From Tateyamaria sp. ANG-S1 (GTDB taxonomy: Bacteria > Pseudomonadota > Alphaproteobacteria > Rhodobacterales > Rhodobacteraceae): a DNA stretch of 64,000 nt. The notes under the pieces were generated by a model. The model worked only from the letters and a program-made list of their open reading frames with translations. It was not told the DNA's origin and ran no database searches. Below, piece after piece: positions 51,801 to 60,169 of the stretch (within the stretch, counting starts at the first letter, position 1; the number at the start of each line of letters is the position of its first letter). A program made the translations under genes and the position numbers. The DNA lies in contig NZ_JWLL01000005.1 in assembly GCF_000814025.1 (NCBI RefSeq), forward strand, positions 186,001-250,000. Reading direction: 5' to 3'.

Positions 51801-53371
51801 TACTTCTTCGACAACACGGCGCTCGGGGTGTCATCCCCCATCGACGCCAACGCCTCTTTCCCATCCTCAGCCATCGGGGCCAGAATGTTCTCCAACTCCT
51901 CGATCGAGTAGCCAGCGGCAATCTGACGACGCCGCAGCGCCTCACCATCAAACATCGCCTTCTCGGTCACACCGGACAGCTCACCCTCAAGGTCGGTGAT
52001 CTTACCCACCCAATCGCCAAAGGGCTGCGAGGCCGCCAACTGATCCTTGATATCCGTGTCGTGGAACAGCTTGCCCTCGACCATATCAACGGCCAGCAAC
52101 TGACCCGGACCCAGCGCGCCCTTCTCCACAACGTTGGACTCTTCCAGCGGCACCATCCCGGTCTCGGACCCGGCAATCACCATCCCGTCACGGGTCACGA
52201 CATAACGCATCGGACGCAACCCATTCCGGTCCAAACCGGCACAGACCCAACGGCCATCAGTCATCGCCAAAGCAGCGGGCCCATCCCAGGGCTCCATCAC
52301 CGAGTTGCAGTAGGAATACATATCCCGCCACGCCTGCGGCAGTTCAATCGCCTGCTTGGACCACGACTCCGGCACCAGCATGGTCTTCGCCATCGGCGCA
52401 TTGCGGCCCGCACGGACCAGCACTTCAAACACCGCATCCAAGGCAGCCGAGTCCGACGACCCACTTGCAACAATGGGTTTGATGTCCTCCGCCATATCGC
52501 CAAACGCACCCGACGCCATCCGGATCTCGTGTGACTTCATCCAGTTCAGGTTGCCCTTCAGCGTGTTGATCTCACCGTTATGGGCCAGCATGCGGAACGG
52601 CTGCGCCAGCCACCACTGCGGGAACGTGTTGGTCGAATAGCGCTGGTGATAGATGGCAAAGGCAGACTCAAAACGCTCGTCCAAAAGGTCGGGATAGAAC
52701 TCCGCCACCTGCTCGGCCAGCATCATGCCCTTGTAGATAATCGACCGGCAGGACAGCGACGCAATATACAATTGCGGCACCTGCGCAGCAGCCGCCGCCT
52801 TCTCGATCCGGCGGCGAATGACGTACAGCTCACGCTCAAACGTCTCTTCGTCCACCCCCTTGGAATTGCTGATCAAAATCTGCTCAATCTCGGGCCGGGT
52901 CGCATTTGCCTTCTCGCCCAGGCACTCGACATTCACCGGCACATGGCGCCAGCCATAGATGTAATAGCCCATGCGCAGAACTTCGGATTCAACGATGGTC
53001 CGGCAGGTCTCCTGCGCACCAAAGTCGGTGCGGGGCAGAAACACCTGCCCCACAGCCAGCAACTCATCACGGTTGGGGGTGTGCCCGGTCCGCTCCACCT
53101 GATCATAGAAAAACGCAACCGGGATCTGCACGTGAATGCCCGCGCCATCGCCAGTCTTGCCATCAGCATCCACAGCACCCCGGTGCCAGATCGCCTTCAG
53201 CGCCTTGATGCCATTCTCAACAACGGCCCGGCTTTTCGACCCGTCCACGGAAACCACAAGGCCGACACCGCAGGACGAATGCTCTTCCGCCTCGGAATAA
53301 AGACCGTTTTCGGCCATAAACGTGCGCTTGGCTTCTTCGCGGCGAACCCAGTCAGCATCATATTTGGTCAT
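48842..53371 (-). CDS. gltB: Glutamate synthase (NADPH) large subunit
   Basis: GltB transfers the glutamine amide to 2-oxoglutarate, giving two glutamates. The 1509-residue length is standard. The start at 53371 overlaps the upstream stop by 4 bases. Cys34 in HSSCGVGLVVSVDG is the amidotransferase nucleophile after removal of a 33-residue propeptide. The central FMN-binding domain includes FHPEPNGDNPSAKIKQVASG and SGHNGGTGASPATSIKYAG. The [3Fe-4S] cysteines are in GCIMVRQCQSNTCPVGVCTQ. A C-terminal GXGXG beta-helix domain follows. It works with GltD, encoded upstream. Confidence 0.96.
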   Translation of the reverse strand: MTKYDADWVRREEAKRTFMAENGLYSEAEEHSSCGVGLVVSVDGSKSRAVVENGIKALKAIWHRGAVDADGKTGDGAGIHVQIPVAFFYDQVERTGHTPNRDELLAVGQVFLPRTDFGAQETCRTIVESEVLRMGYYIYGWRHVPVNVECLGEKANATRPEIEQILISNSKGVDEETFERELYVIRRRIEKAAAAAQVPQLYIASLSCRSIIYKGMMLAEQVAEFYPDLLDERFESAFAIYHQRYSTNTFPQWWLAQPFRMLAHNGEINTLKGNLNWMKSHEIRMASGAFGDMAEDIKPIVASGSSDSAALDAVFEVLVRAGRNAPMAKTMLVPESWSKQAIELPQAWRDMYSYCNSVMEPWDGPAALAMTDGRWVCAGLDRNGLRPMRYVVTRDGMVIAGSETGMVPLEESNVVEKGALGPGQLLAVDMVEGKLFHDTDIKDQLAASQPFGDWVGKITDLEGELSGVTEKAMFDGEALRRRQIAAGYSIEELENILAPMAEDGKEALASMGDDTPSAVLSKKYRPLSHFFRQNFSQVTNPPIDSLREYRVMSLKTRFGNLKNVLDESSAQTEIITLDSPFVGNAQWDKLVSYFNADLVEIDCTFEPGQGALSAALARVRAEAEDAVRSGAGHIVLTDHHADADKVAMPMILATSAVHSHLTRNGLRTFCSLNVRSAECIDPHYFAVLIGCGATVVNAYLAEDSLADRIDRGLLDGTLTEAVARYRNAIDQGLLKIMAKMGISVVSSYRGGLNFEAVGLSRAMVAEYFPGMTSRISGIGVTGIQAKAEEVHAAGWTGTNVLPIGGFYKARKSGETHAWEATSMHMMQMACNRASFELWKQYSAKMRSQPPIHLRDLMDIKPLGKPVPLEEVESITSIRKRFVTPGMSLGALSPEAHKTLNVAMNRIGAKSDSGEGGEDPAHFHPEPNGDNPSAKIKQVASGRFGVTAEYLNQCEELEIKVAQGAKPGEGGQLPGMKVTDLIARLRHSTKGVTLISPPPHHDIYSIEDLAQLIYDLKQINPRCKVTVKLVASSGVGTIAAGVAKAKADVILISGHNGGTGASPATSIKYAGLPWEMGLTEAHQVLSMNNLRDRVTLRTDGGLRTGRDIVMAAMLGAEEYGIGTAALIAMGCIMVRQCQSNTCPVGVCTQDESLRAKFTGNADKVVNLITFYAQEVRELLAQIGARSLDEVIGRADLLAQVSRGSAHLDDLDLNPMLITVDGAADIVYNRDKDRNAVPDTLDAQIVRDAARFLEDGEKMQLQYAIQNTHRTVGTRTSSHIVRKFGMRNALQPDHLTVKLTGSAGQSLGAFAAPGLKLEVSGDANDYVAKGLSGGTVVVRPPMASPIVAADNTIIGNTVLYGATDGYLFAAGRAGERFAVRNSGAKVVIEGCGSNGCEYMTGGVAVILGEIGANFGAGMTGGMAYLYDPDGKAEALMNLETLVTCPVTVDHWKAQLEGLLERHLEETGSAKAADILQHWDTEQHNFLQVCPKEMLDKLEHPISLEDAAIPAE

Positions 53372-54072
53372 TGGTCGGTTCCTTTCTTCGGGCTTGCGTA
53401 ACGCGCCAGCGTTGGCTCGCATTCGTAGAGGGGTGTTGTGGCGAAAAATCCGGGCTCACCCGGATAGATGAAGTCGATTGGGGACAGGTCCCACTCCTCG
53501 ATCGCGCCATCGCGGTTGATCCGGTACGTGCCGGAGATGAAGTGGCGCAGGCGGGGCAGAACATATTCTGTCCCCGTCATCGTGAAATCACCTTCCTTGG
53601 TGCTTTCACGGCGCATGGAAAACTCGGTTTGCAGCAGCGTCTCACCGTCGATGACGACATCCTCGGACACGATGCGGTCATAGCCGACAAAACGCTGCAC
53701 ATCATCCTGCCCGCGCTGCTGAAAGTCATAGGAATCGGTCCCCGTCTCCATCAGCTCGGTCAGGTTCAACGGATCATCCGAGGGCTGCACCAGCACATAG
53801 CGTTGCGTCGGAAACAGATCATAGCTTTCCAGCCACTGCGTTTCCCGGTCGATCTTGCCCATGTAGCGCGGGCCATATTCGTCAAAGGTGATGTTCCACC
53901 GCTCGCCCGCCGTGTCTGCAGCGCAATTGTAAATATGCGTAACCTCGCAACTGCGCTGCTGGATCGTCAGATCACCCACGCAGCCCGGCGGCGGGGTGAA
54001 CACCGGCGGATTGTCCTGCGCCTGCGCAAAACCCGCGACCAGCGCGGCGGCTATGATGGCAAGCGCTCTCAT
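53368..54072 (-). CDS. Exported protein of unknown function
   Basis: The ATG at 54072 opens a clear signal peptide (MRALAIIAAALVAGFAQAQ) and gives 234 residues. The mature part has four cysteines in its first ~35 residues plus one near the C-terminus (PLYECEPTLARYASP). It is rich in acidic and aromatic residues and looks like a beta-rich periplasmic domain. No family was recognised. It overlaps the GFA gene upstream and gltB downstream by 4 bases each, so it is translated as part of the glutamate synthase operon. Confidence 0.72.
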   Translation of the reverse strand: MRALAIIAAALVAGFAQAQDNPPVFTPPPGCVGDLTIQQRSCEVTHIYNCAADTAGERWNITFDEYGPRYMGKIDRETQWLESYDLFPTQRYVLVQPSDDPLNLTELMETGTDSYDFQQRGQDDVQRFVGYDRIVSEDVVIDGETLLQTEFSMRRESTKEGDFTMTGTEYVLPRLRHFISGTYRINRDGAIEEWDLSPIDFIYPGEPGFFATTPLYECEPTLARYASPKKGTDQ

Positions 54073-54521
54073 GTCGTCCCCACATCGGGGTTCAGCGCGA
54101 CAACCTCGTCGCGCGTCAGCCGCTTCTGCCCGCAATCCGTCAGGGGAATGCCGCTGGGCTTGTGGTCCACGAAAATCTCGTGCGTCAGGTTGAAGACATC
54201 CGGCTGATCAAACAGTCCCAGCGGCAGATCGGTGCCACCAAACCACTCGCCTTCCTTCGTCTGACGGAAATACAGGTTGGTGCCGCATTCCTTGCACCAC
54301 GCCCGCTCCGCCCAGTCGCTGGTGGCACGGGTGGCGATGTGGTCCGACCCGCTCCAGGTCAGGTCATCACTCTGCACACTGACTTCGAACAGCGCGGACC
54401 CCGTCCAGCGGCGGCACGATTCGCAATGGCAGATGCCAAACGTCGTCGGAACGTTGCGCGCGACAAAACGGACGGCCCCGCACAGGCAGCCTCCGGTCAT
54501 TTTGTCGATCACATCGCTCAT
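54069..54521 (-). CDS. GFA family protein (CENP-V/GFA domain)
   Basis: This is a 150-residue cytoplasmic zinc protein. The first zinc motif is GGCLCGAVRF near the N-terminus. ICHCESCRRWTGSALFEVSV and WCKECGTNLYF then follow, with the zinc cysteines. The family is named for glutathione-dependent formaldehyde-activating enzyme, but that activity is uncertain for most members. It lies between gltD and the secreted unknown protein in the gltB direction. Confidence 0.88.
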   Translation of the reverse strand: MSDVIDKMTGGCLCGAVRFVARNVPTTFGICHCESCRRWTGSALFEVSVQSDDLTWSGSDHIATRATSDWAERAWCKECGTNLYFRQTKEGEWFGGTDLPLGLFDQPDVFNLTHEIFVDHKPSGIPLTDCGQKRLTRDEVVALNPDVGTT

Positions 54522-54613
54522 TCAGGTGTCCTTAACCTTTGCGGTTATTCGGGTCAGCCATGCTGCCGTTTCGTCTTCATCTTTCATTCAGGTTCGGCCC
54601 GTTTTCAAAAATG

Positions 54614-54642
54614 CGCAGTTTTGGGGCCAAAGTTCGCAGTTT
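54614..54642. repeat. Direct repeat copy 1 between GFA and gltD
   Basis: This 29-base segment starts CGCAGTTT, centres on GGGGCCAAA and ends GCAGTTT. It matches the segment at 54688-54716 at 25 of 29 positions, 74 bases away. Short A/T blocks before each copy are also similar. Confidence 0.7.
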
Positions 54643-54661
54643 CCGAAAATGGACCGGAAAA

Positions 54662-54690
54662 GCGCGTTTTCGGGGGGTTCGAAAACACGC
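54662..54690 (-). terminator. Possible terminator downstream of gltD
   Basis: GCGCGTTTTCG and CGAAAACACGC form an 11-position stem with one mismatch and a 7-base loop. On the minus strand the stem is followed directly by TTTTCC. It lies 25 bases after the gltD stop and could limit read-through into the GFA-gltB unit. The right arm overlaps the start of direct repeat copy 2. Confidence 0.5.
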
Positions 54691-54716
54691 AGTTTCGGGG
54701 CCAAAATGTGCAGTTT
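54688..54716. repeat. Direct repeat copy 2, touching the gltD stop
   Basis: This is the second copy of the 29-base element. Its last two bases fall inside the gltD stop codon. The core GGGGCCAAA and the flanking GCAGTTT blocks are kept. Confidence 0.7.
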
Positions 54717-56154
54717 ACTCCGCCGCGATGACCTGAGCGGTCGTATTGAACTGCTCCAGAATGGCCTCCGCACAGTCGCGCCCATCCCGGATCGCCCACA
54801 CAACCAGCGATGCGCCCCGCACTATATCACCCACGGCATAGACGCCATCTACCGCCGTCTTGCCTGTCGTGAATTCCGCCTTGATCGTGCCCCAGCGGGT
54901 CACGTCCAACCCGTCGGTATCCCACAGCGTCGGCAGGTCCTCCGGCTCAAAGCCCAGCGCCTTGATCACAAGGTCCGCGTCTTCAACATAGTCAGCGTTT
55001 TCAATGACTTCAGGTGCCTGACGACCCGTTGCATCCGGCGCGCCAAGGCGCATCTTCTGCACCATCACGCCGGCGACCTTGTCACCATCGGTCGTGAAGC
55101 CCTTGGGCGCGCTAAGCCACTCAAATACAACGCCTTCTTCCTCGGCATTCTTCACTTCGCGCTGCGAGCCCGGCATGTTGGCGCGGTCCCGACGATAAAG
55201 ACACTTGACCGACTTGGCCCCTTGCCGAATGGAGGTGCGCACGCAGTCCATCGCGGTATCCCCACCGCCGATAACAACCACCCGTTTGCCTTCGGCATTT
55301 AGGCGGCCGCTGTCAAAGTCCGCAACCTCGTCACCAAAGCTCTTGCGGTTCGATGCAGTCAGAAAATCAATCGCCTTTTCAATGCCTTGTGCCTCACCAT
55401 TCGGCATTGAAAGATCACGGCTTTTGTAGACGCCCGTCGCGATAATCACTGCGTCGTGCTCGGCCCGAATAGAGGCAAAGATATCTGCATCCACATCGCA
55501 GTTCAGCACGAATTTCACACCGCCTTGCTCAAGCTGTTCGTTGCGCCGCATGACGACATCCTTCTCCAGCTTGAAGCCAGGGATGCCATAAGTCATCAAC
55601 CCGCCCGCACGATCATAGCGGTCATAGACAGTCACCTGCACACCCGCCCGGCGCAACACATCCGCCGCCGCCAGACCACCGGGGCCTGCGCCAATTATCC
55701 CAACAGATTCAGCACGTTCCGCCATCGGCGCGATGGGCTGCACCCACCCTTCTTCCCATGCAGTGTCGGTAATGTACTTCTCAACCGACCCGATCGTAAC
55801 AGTGCCGTGGCCGGATTGCTCAATCACACAATTGCCTTCGCACAACCGGTCCTGCGGGCAGATGCGACCACAAATTTCAGGGAAGGTATTGGTCGCCTGG
55901 CTGACTTCATAAGCCTCACGCAACCGCCCCTCAGCTGTCAGCTTCAGCCAGTCGGGAATGTTGTTGTGCAGCGGACAATGCGACTGGCAATAGGGCACAC
56001 CACATTGCGAACAGCGAGACGCCTGCTCCTTGGCCTTGGCATCCGCATACTCCGCATAGATCTCGCGGAAATCCTCACGACGTGTTTCCGCGGCACGCTT
56101 TTCCGGCATGTCCCGTTCGATCTTCACGAATTTCAACATCGGTTGGTCAGCCAC
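54715..56154 (-). CDS. gltD: Glutamate synthase small subunit
   Basis: GltD takes electrons from NADPH through FAD and two [4Fe-4S] clusters to GltB. The GTG at 56154, eight bases behind GAGGGG, gives VADQPMLKFVKIERDMPEKR as the N-terminus and 479 residues; the open frame extends to 56226. The cluster cysteines are in RCSQCGVPYCQSHCPL and CGRICPQDRLCEGNC. The FAD-binding GIIGAGPGGLAAADVL and NADPH-binding VVVIGGGDTAMDCV motifs are both visible. It is upstream of GFA, the secreted unknown protein and gltB on the same strand. Confidence 0.94.
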   Translation of the reverse strand: MADQPMLKFVKIERDMPEKRAAETRREDFREIYAEYADAKAKEQASRCSQCGVPYCQSHCPLHNNIPDWLKLTAEGRLREAYEVSQATNTFPEICGRICPQDRLCEGNCVIEQSGHGTVTIGSVEKYITDTAWEEGWVQPIAPMAERAESVGIIGAGPGGLAAADVLRRAGVQVTVYDRYDRAGGLMTYGIPGFKLEKDVVMRRNEQLEQGGVKFVLNCDVDADIFASIRAEHDAVIIATGVYKSRDLSMPNGEAQGIEKAIDFLTASNRKSFGDEVADFDSGRLNAEGKRVVVIGGGDTAMDCVRTSIRQGAKSVKCLYRRDRANMPGSQREVKNAEEEGVVFEWLSAPKGFTTDGDKVAGVMVQKMRLGAPDATGRQAPEVIENADYVEDADLVIKALGFEPEDLPTLWDTDGLDVTRWGTIKAEFTTGKTAVDGVYAVGDIVRGASLVVWAIRDGRDCAEAILEQFNTTAQVIAAE

Positions 56155-56370
56155 GCGCCTGTCCCCTCGGTTACATTGGTCTGCGCGGTCTAAGGCATAG
56201 CACGCGCGAATAAAAGTCAGCGACACTGACCTTTATTACGATTTCCCTACCAAATCGAGCGCTTGATTAACTTTTTTTGAACTTTTTAGGTCCGATCCGG
56301 ATCTATATTCTGGCTTTGCGTTCAGAATCAGAGACTTGTAACGTCACCATAACACAAGGACTCTGGCGCC

Positions 56371-57174
56371 ATGACTCTTTTTCAACTTCTGATGGTAGCC
56401 ATCATTCAAGGCGTGACCGAATTCCTCCCGGTCTCGTCTTCAGGCCACCTTATATTGTTGCCGACACTAACGGGGACACCAGATCAGGGGCTGGCCATCG
56501 ACGTCGCCGTTCATGTCGGAACCTTGCTGGCAGTCATCCTTTATTTTTGGGCCGACGTGCGCGTCGCAGCACACGGGCTGACACGGCTTGCCCGTCGCAA
56601 GGTCGATACCCAAGGCGCTTTCCTCGCGCTCTGCCTTGTCACCGCAACGATTCCCGCGCTGATCGTTGGCATTGCAATCAAGGTGACTGGCCTGGACGAA
56701 GCAATGCGCAGCGCGGCCGTCATTGGCTGGACGATGCTCATATTCGGGCTGGTGCTCTATTGGGCGGACATGCGCGGCACAACAGACCGAACAGCGGATC
56801 GCTGGACCATCAAACACGCAGGCATCATGGGCCTTGCACAATGCCTCGCCCTGATACCAGGCACATCGCGGTCGGGCATCACGATCACAGCCGCCCGAGC
56901 TTTGGGCTACGAGCGTGAGGGCGCCGCGAAACTCTCCATGCTGATGTCGATCCCGGTGATCATCGCATCGGGAGCTGTGCTCAGCGTGGATGTCGTTGCG
57001 CAAGCGAACTGGGCCGTTCTGCGCGACGCGCTGATCGCCGCAGCATTTGCGTTTTTAGCGGCGCTGGCCGCACTGGTGTTGATGATGCGCTTGCTAAAAA
57101 GCGTGAGCTTCACGCCCTACGTCATTTACCGGGTCGTGCTGGGCGTTGGTCTGTTGATCTGGGCGTACACCTAG
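56371..57174 (+). CDS. uppP: Undecaprenyl-diphosphate phosphatase UppP
   Basis: This integral inner-membrane enzyme recycles undecaprenyl pyrophosphate, the carrier for peptidoglycan and exopolysaccharide. The 267-residue protein has the catalytic [19 protein letters not shown] near residues 11-29 and the second conserved [19 protein letters not shown]. About eight hydrophobic segments are present. Its TAG stop shares a CTAG with the converging NDUFA9-like gene. It connects functionally with the sugar-phosphate transferase at 34 kb, which uses the same lipid. Confidence 0.95.
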   Translation: MTLFQLLMVAIIQGVTEFLPVSSSGHLILLPTLTGTPDQGLAIDVAVHVGTLLAVILYFWADVRVAAHGLTRLARRKVDTQGAFLALCLVTATIPALIVGIAIKVTGLDEAMRSAAVIGWTMLIFGLVLYWADMRGTTDRTADRWTIKHAGIMGLAQCLALIPGTSRSGITITAARALGYEREGAAKLSMLMSIPVIIASGAVLSVDVVAQANWAVLRDALIAAAFAFLAALAALVLMMRLLKSVSFTPYVIYRVVLGVGLLIWAYT

Positions 57175-58151
57175 ACGCGCAGGTTCTTCGCGCTTTCCTT
57201 GATCGCATCGTACTGACCCGAGGGACGGAAACGCCACAGGTATTCCGGCAGAACCGACGACATCGCGACCGGCTTGATGTCCAGCGCGGCGAACCCTTTG
57301 GCTGTATCGGACACCACGTTGTCATTGCGCAGGTTGCGCACCTGATCGCGGGTGATCTGTGCCGGAACAAGTCCCAGGGTCAATGAATTCAGCGTGTCAA
57401 AGCCAAAGCCCATGATTGACGCGAGCCAGAACGGGATGTTCACGACTGCCCGGCGACGGCGGATCACCTGCAGCATCAACTCCATCAGCGCGCGGAAGCT
57501 CAGCACATCCGGCCCGCCCAATTCGTACACTCCAGCCTCGACCGAGGTGGTCAGTACGGTTTCAGCCGCCTTGGCCACGTCATCGACATATACCGGCTGA
57601 AATGCCGTATCTGCGCCGACAACAGGCAATACCGGACCCAAACGGGACATCGATGCAAAACGGTTAAAGAACTGATCTTCAGGACCGAAGACAATCGAGG
57701 GGCGCAGGATCACGGCCTGCGGCATGTATTCGAGCACCGCCGCCTCACCCTCTGCCTTGGTTCGGGCATAGTCGCTGGCGCTTTCCGCGTCGGCACCAAT
57801 GGCCGACACATGAACCATCTTTTCAATGCCATGTTCCGCTGCGATCCGTGCAATGCGTGCTGCCCCTTCGGCTTGCACCGCATCAAAGGTATTCTTGCCC
57901 TGCTTCGCCAGAATGCCCACGCAGTTCACAACCGCATCAGCCCCGGCCATGACCTGCGCGACCGACGCATCGTCGCGAATGTTGCACAGTACAGGTTCCA
58001 CCTGCCCGACAACCCCATACGGTTTGACGAAAATGGCTTCGTTCGGGCGACGGACGGCAACGCGAACACGCCATCCAGCCTTGGCCATGCGTCGTGCGAT
58101 ATACCGCCCGACAAAACCGGACCCACCGTAGATCGTGACCAGTTTGGACAT
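57171..58151 (-). CDS. Complex I NDUFA9-like NAD(P)H-binding protein
   Basis: This is a 326-residue atypical short-chain dehydrogenase. [20 protein letters not shown] has the Gly-x-x-Gly-x-x-Gly cofactor loop. The [20 protein letters not shown] and [20 protein letters not shown] blocks follow, typical of NDUFA9-like proteins of alphaproteobacteria. In mitochondria the relative is an accessory subunit of respiratory complex I; here the role is inferred. The ATG at 58151 is preferred over the longer frame to 58211. Confidence 0.85.
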   Translation of the reverse strand: MSKLVTIYGGSGFVGRYIARRMAKAGWRVRVAVRRPNEAIFVKPYGVVGQVEPVLCNIRDDASVAQVMAGADAVVNCVGILAKQGKNTFDAVQAEGAARIARIAAEHGIEKMVHVSAIGADAESASDYARTKAEGEAAVLEYMPQAVILRPSIVFGPEDQFFNRFASMSRLGPVLPVVGADTAFQPVYVDDVAKAAETVLTTSVEAGVYELGGPDVLSFRALMELMLQVIRRRRAVVNIPFWLASIMGFGFDTLNSLTLGLVPAQITRDQVRNLRNDNVVSDTAKGFAALDIKPVAMSSVLPEYLWRFRPSGQYDAIKESAKNLRV

Positions 58152-58213
58152 CTTCCGCTCCTCGCGCACAGCTTCGCAAGGTGGTCTATCGCCCGCCTGC
58201 GCGACAGACAAGA

Positions 58214-58226
58214 CGCCAATTTGGCG
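58214..58226. promoter_or_regulatory. Palindrome upstream of the NDUFA9-like gene
   Basis: CGCCAA and TTGGCG flank a single T, giving a near-perfect palindrome 63 bases upstream of the start. It could be an operator. No other support is visible. Confidence 0.25.
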
Positions 58227-58356
58227 CGGGACCGCTCCACCTTCCCTGTTTCTGAAAAATCCCCGCCGCAGGCTCCCGAAATTTCAAACGACGCCGTCAC
58301 CAGAATCGGATTGACACCCCTGCCAGCCCCCCTTAAACGACGCTCCACCAACCCGT

Positions 58357-58443
58357 GCCCAGATGGCGGAATTGGTAGACGCGCTAGCTTCAGGTGCTAG
58401 TGTCCGTATGGACGTGGAGGTTCGAGTCCTCTTCTGGGCACCA
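58357..58443 (+). tRNA. tRNA-Leu (anticodon CAG)
   Basis: The acceptor stem GCCCAGA pairs perfectly with TCTGGGC, followed by A and an encoded CCA. The D-arm holds TGGTAGACGC. The anticodon arm is CTAGCTTCAGGTGCTAG with anticodon CAG. A long variable arm (TGTCCGTATGGACG) marks a class II tRNA, and GGTTCGAGTCC is the T-arm. The 87 bases fit tRNA-Leu. Confidence 0.97.
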
Positions 58444-58843
58444 TACTTTCTCAAAACTACTTCTGCTACCGGGATGTTTCCGTTGGTCTATTGGTCCGGA
58501 CCACCCGTGCAACCACCTTCTTTGGCTTTATCCGGAATGGTCTTTTGGACTGCTGCACGTGGTCGCTGAGACCAATCACTGGATGGGCCCTGTCTTTGGG
58601 TTGAGCTTCCCCGCCGAACTAAACCGCTCTCGGACCACGCCCCTGTGCCTAGGGACGTGAGTGTCTAGGAACAACGGAACCATATGGAGGTACATATCCA
58701 CGTCAAGTTTATGTACGCGGTTGAAAAACCGAAGGATACTGAGGTCCAAAAGACCTCAGGCCAGACACCCTACAAAGCAATCATAGTAAACTTGGGTCGA
58801 TAGATACTCGTATAGGTAGTATTCGTATGATAGCGTTCCGGCA
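58444..58843. other. 400-base stretch without a recognised gene after tRNA-Leu
   Basis: This stretch looks more A/T-rich than its surroundings. It contains no credible gene; frames within it read through the tRNA or lack ribosome sites and recognisable protein features. Two small stems are present: CTGAGGTC with GACCTCAG (58739-58759), and CGGTT with AACCG (58718-58731). No copy of the tRNA 3' end, which would mark an integrated element, was seen. It may hold the promoter of the lamin-tail/Hint gene. Confidence 0.5.
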
Positions 58844-60076
58844 ATGATCAATCGCCTGGGGGGATTGCTGGTGCCAGACGAACTGTTGGGCGGTATCATC
58901 ATCAATGAAATACTTGTTGATCCAAGTGGTAGTACCGGGGATTTCGACACCGACGGAAACGGGACCGCGAGTCCAACCGACGAGTACATCGAACTGCGCA
59001 ATGTCTCGGATACGCCTATCAACATATCAGGCGTTCAGCTTTGGGATGCTGGCTCGGACAACTGGTTTACTTTCCCCCCGAACACTGTCCTGCAGCCCGG
59101 CGCGCATGCTCTGGTCATAACGGGTGTTCAAACCGGCGGTTCACTGCCTGCCGGGGGACCGAACGACTTGGCTTTTGACGCCGGGCGGTCATCTGCGCTT
59201 CTCAACAATGGCGGTGATAACGTTGTCGTCTTGGACCCCGACAGCAATACCTACATCCAGGCAACCTACAACGGCGACGCCCTTGATGACCCAACAGCCG
59301 GCGGATCGAACTATGAAGGGTTTCCGAGTACCGCGACGCGTATCGGAGATGGAGAGGATTTTGGAAGCGACATTGATGGCTTCTCAATCCAGCGAGGGCC
59401 AGGCGATACCTTTATCAACGATCAAACGCCGACACCCGGATCTCAAAACGTGTGTTTTTGCGACGGCACGCTCATCTCCGTCGCGGACGGAGAAATACCG
59501 GTAGAGGATCTTGTGCCGGGTCAGCTTGTTCATGCGATTGATCAGGGCCTTACTCCGGTGGTCTGGATCCACTCCAGGGAACTGTCAGTTGATGAAGTCA
59601 ACGCCAATACCAAGCTGCGGCCGGTTGTCATTGCGCCAGGCGCACTTGGCCACGGCTTGCCGCGGCGCGAGTTGAGGGTGTCGCAACAACACCGAATGCT
59701 GGTTTGTGGAAAGATCGCGGAGCGTATGTTTGACAGCAGCGAAGTCCTGGTGCCAGCCAAAGCGCTCACTGACATTGACGGGATTGAAATCCGCGCGGTT
59801 TCATCCGCGCTGACTTACTTCCACATCGCACTGCCGAGGCACAGCATCGTGCTTGCCAACGGCGCTCCGAGTGAGAGTTTTTACCCCGGCAAACAGGCCC
59901 TTGCGGCCTTGAGTGACGCGGCGCGAGATGAGTTTCTAACACTGTTTCCGGAGCTGGGCGACGGCAATTTGGCTTCCTACGGACCAGCCCGTACATTGGT
60001 GACGGTCCGTCGCGCGCAAAAACTCGCAATCCGACACCGCAAGAACCAGCGGGAACTGGTCAACAAATTTCACTAG
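58844..60076 (+). CDS. Lamin-tail domain plus Hint domain protein
   Basis: This protein has 410 residues from the ATG at 58844; a GTG at 58871 behind GGGGGGA is an alternative start. The N-terminal lamin-tail-like domain begins IIINEILVDPSGSTGDFDTD, with EYIELRNVSDTPINISGVQL. The second half is a Hint domain opening CFCDGTLISVADGEIPVEDL, with a Cys at the cleavage position, then VSQQHRMLVCGKIAERMF. Such proteins are usually secreted and may cleave or modify themselves. No signal peptide is visible, which would fit type I secretion. Confidence 0.8.
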   Translation: MINRLGGLLVPDELLGGIIINEILVDPSGSTGDFDTDGNGTASPTDEYIELRNVSDTPINISGVQLWDAGSDNWFTFPPNTVLQPGAHALVITGVQTGGSLPAGGPNDLAFDAGRSSALLNNGGDNVVVLDPDSNTYIQATYNGDALDDPTAGGSNYEGFPSTATRIGDGEDFGSDIDGFSIQRGPGDTFINDQTPTPGSQNVCFCDGTLISVADGEIPVEDLVPGQLVHAIDQGLTPVVWIHSRELSVDEVNANTKLRPVVIAPGALGHGLPRRELRVSQQHRMLVCGKIAERMFDSSEVLVPAKALTDIDGIEIRAVSSALTYFHIALPRHSIVLANGAPSESFYPGKQALAALSDAARDEFLTLFPELGDGNLASYGPARTLVTVRRAQKLAIRHRKNQRELVNKFH

Positions 60077-60169
60077 CATCTACAGATTGTTCGCGCGAAC
60101 AAGCGCTCGAATGATGCATCCGGCAGACACCAGTATCGCGGGCCTTTGCCGATGATCGAAAGTCACAAC

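Noticed and set aside
50603-52534. 643-residue open frame antisense to gltB
   Set aside because: It lies wholly opposite the conserved GltB coding region, is rich in Arg/His/Gln as GC-rich shadow frames are, and has no domain.
56277-56309. Promoter for uppP (TTGAAC and TATATT)
   Set aside because: The boxes resemble -35 and -10 elements, but the spacing of 21 bases is too long for confidence.
58363-58569. 68-residue open frame starting MAELVDALASGASVRMDV
   Set aside because: It reads through tRNA-Leu; this peptide start is a well-known artefact of translating tRNA-Leu genes.
58357-58843. Integrated element with attachment site at tRNA-Leu
   Set aside because: No second copy of the tRNA 3' end and no integrase gene were found in the remaining window.
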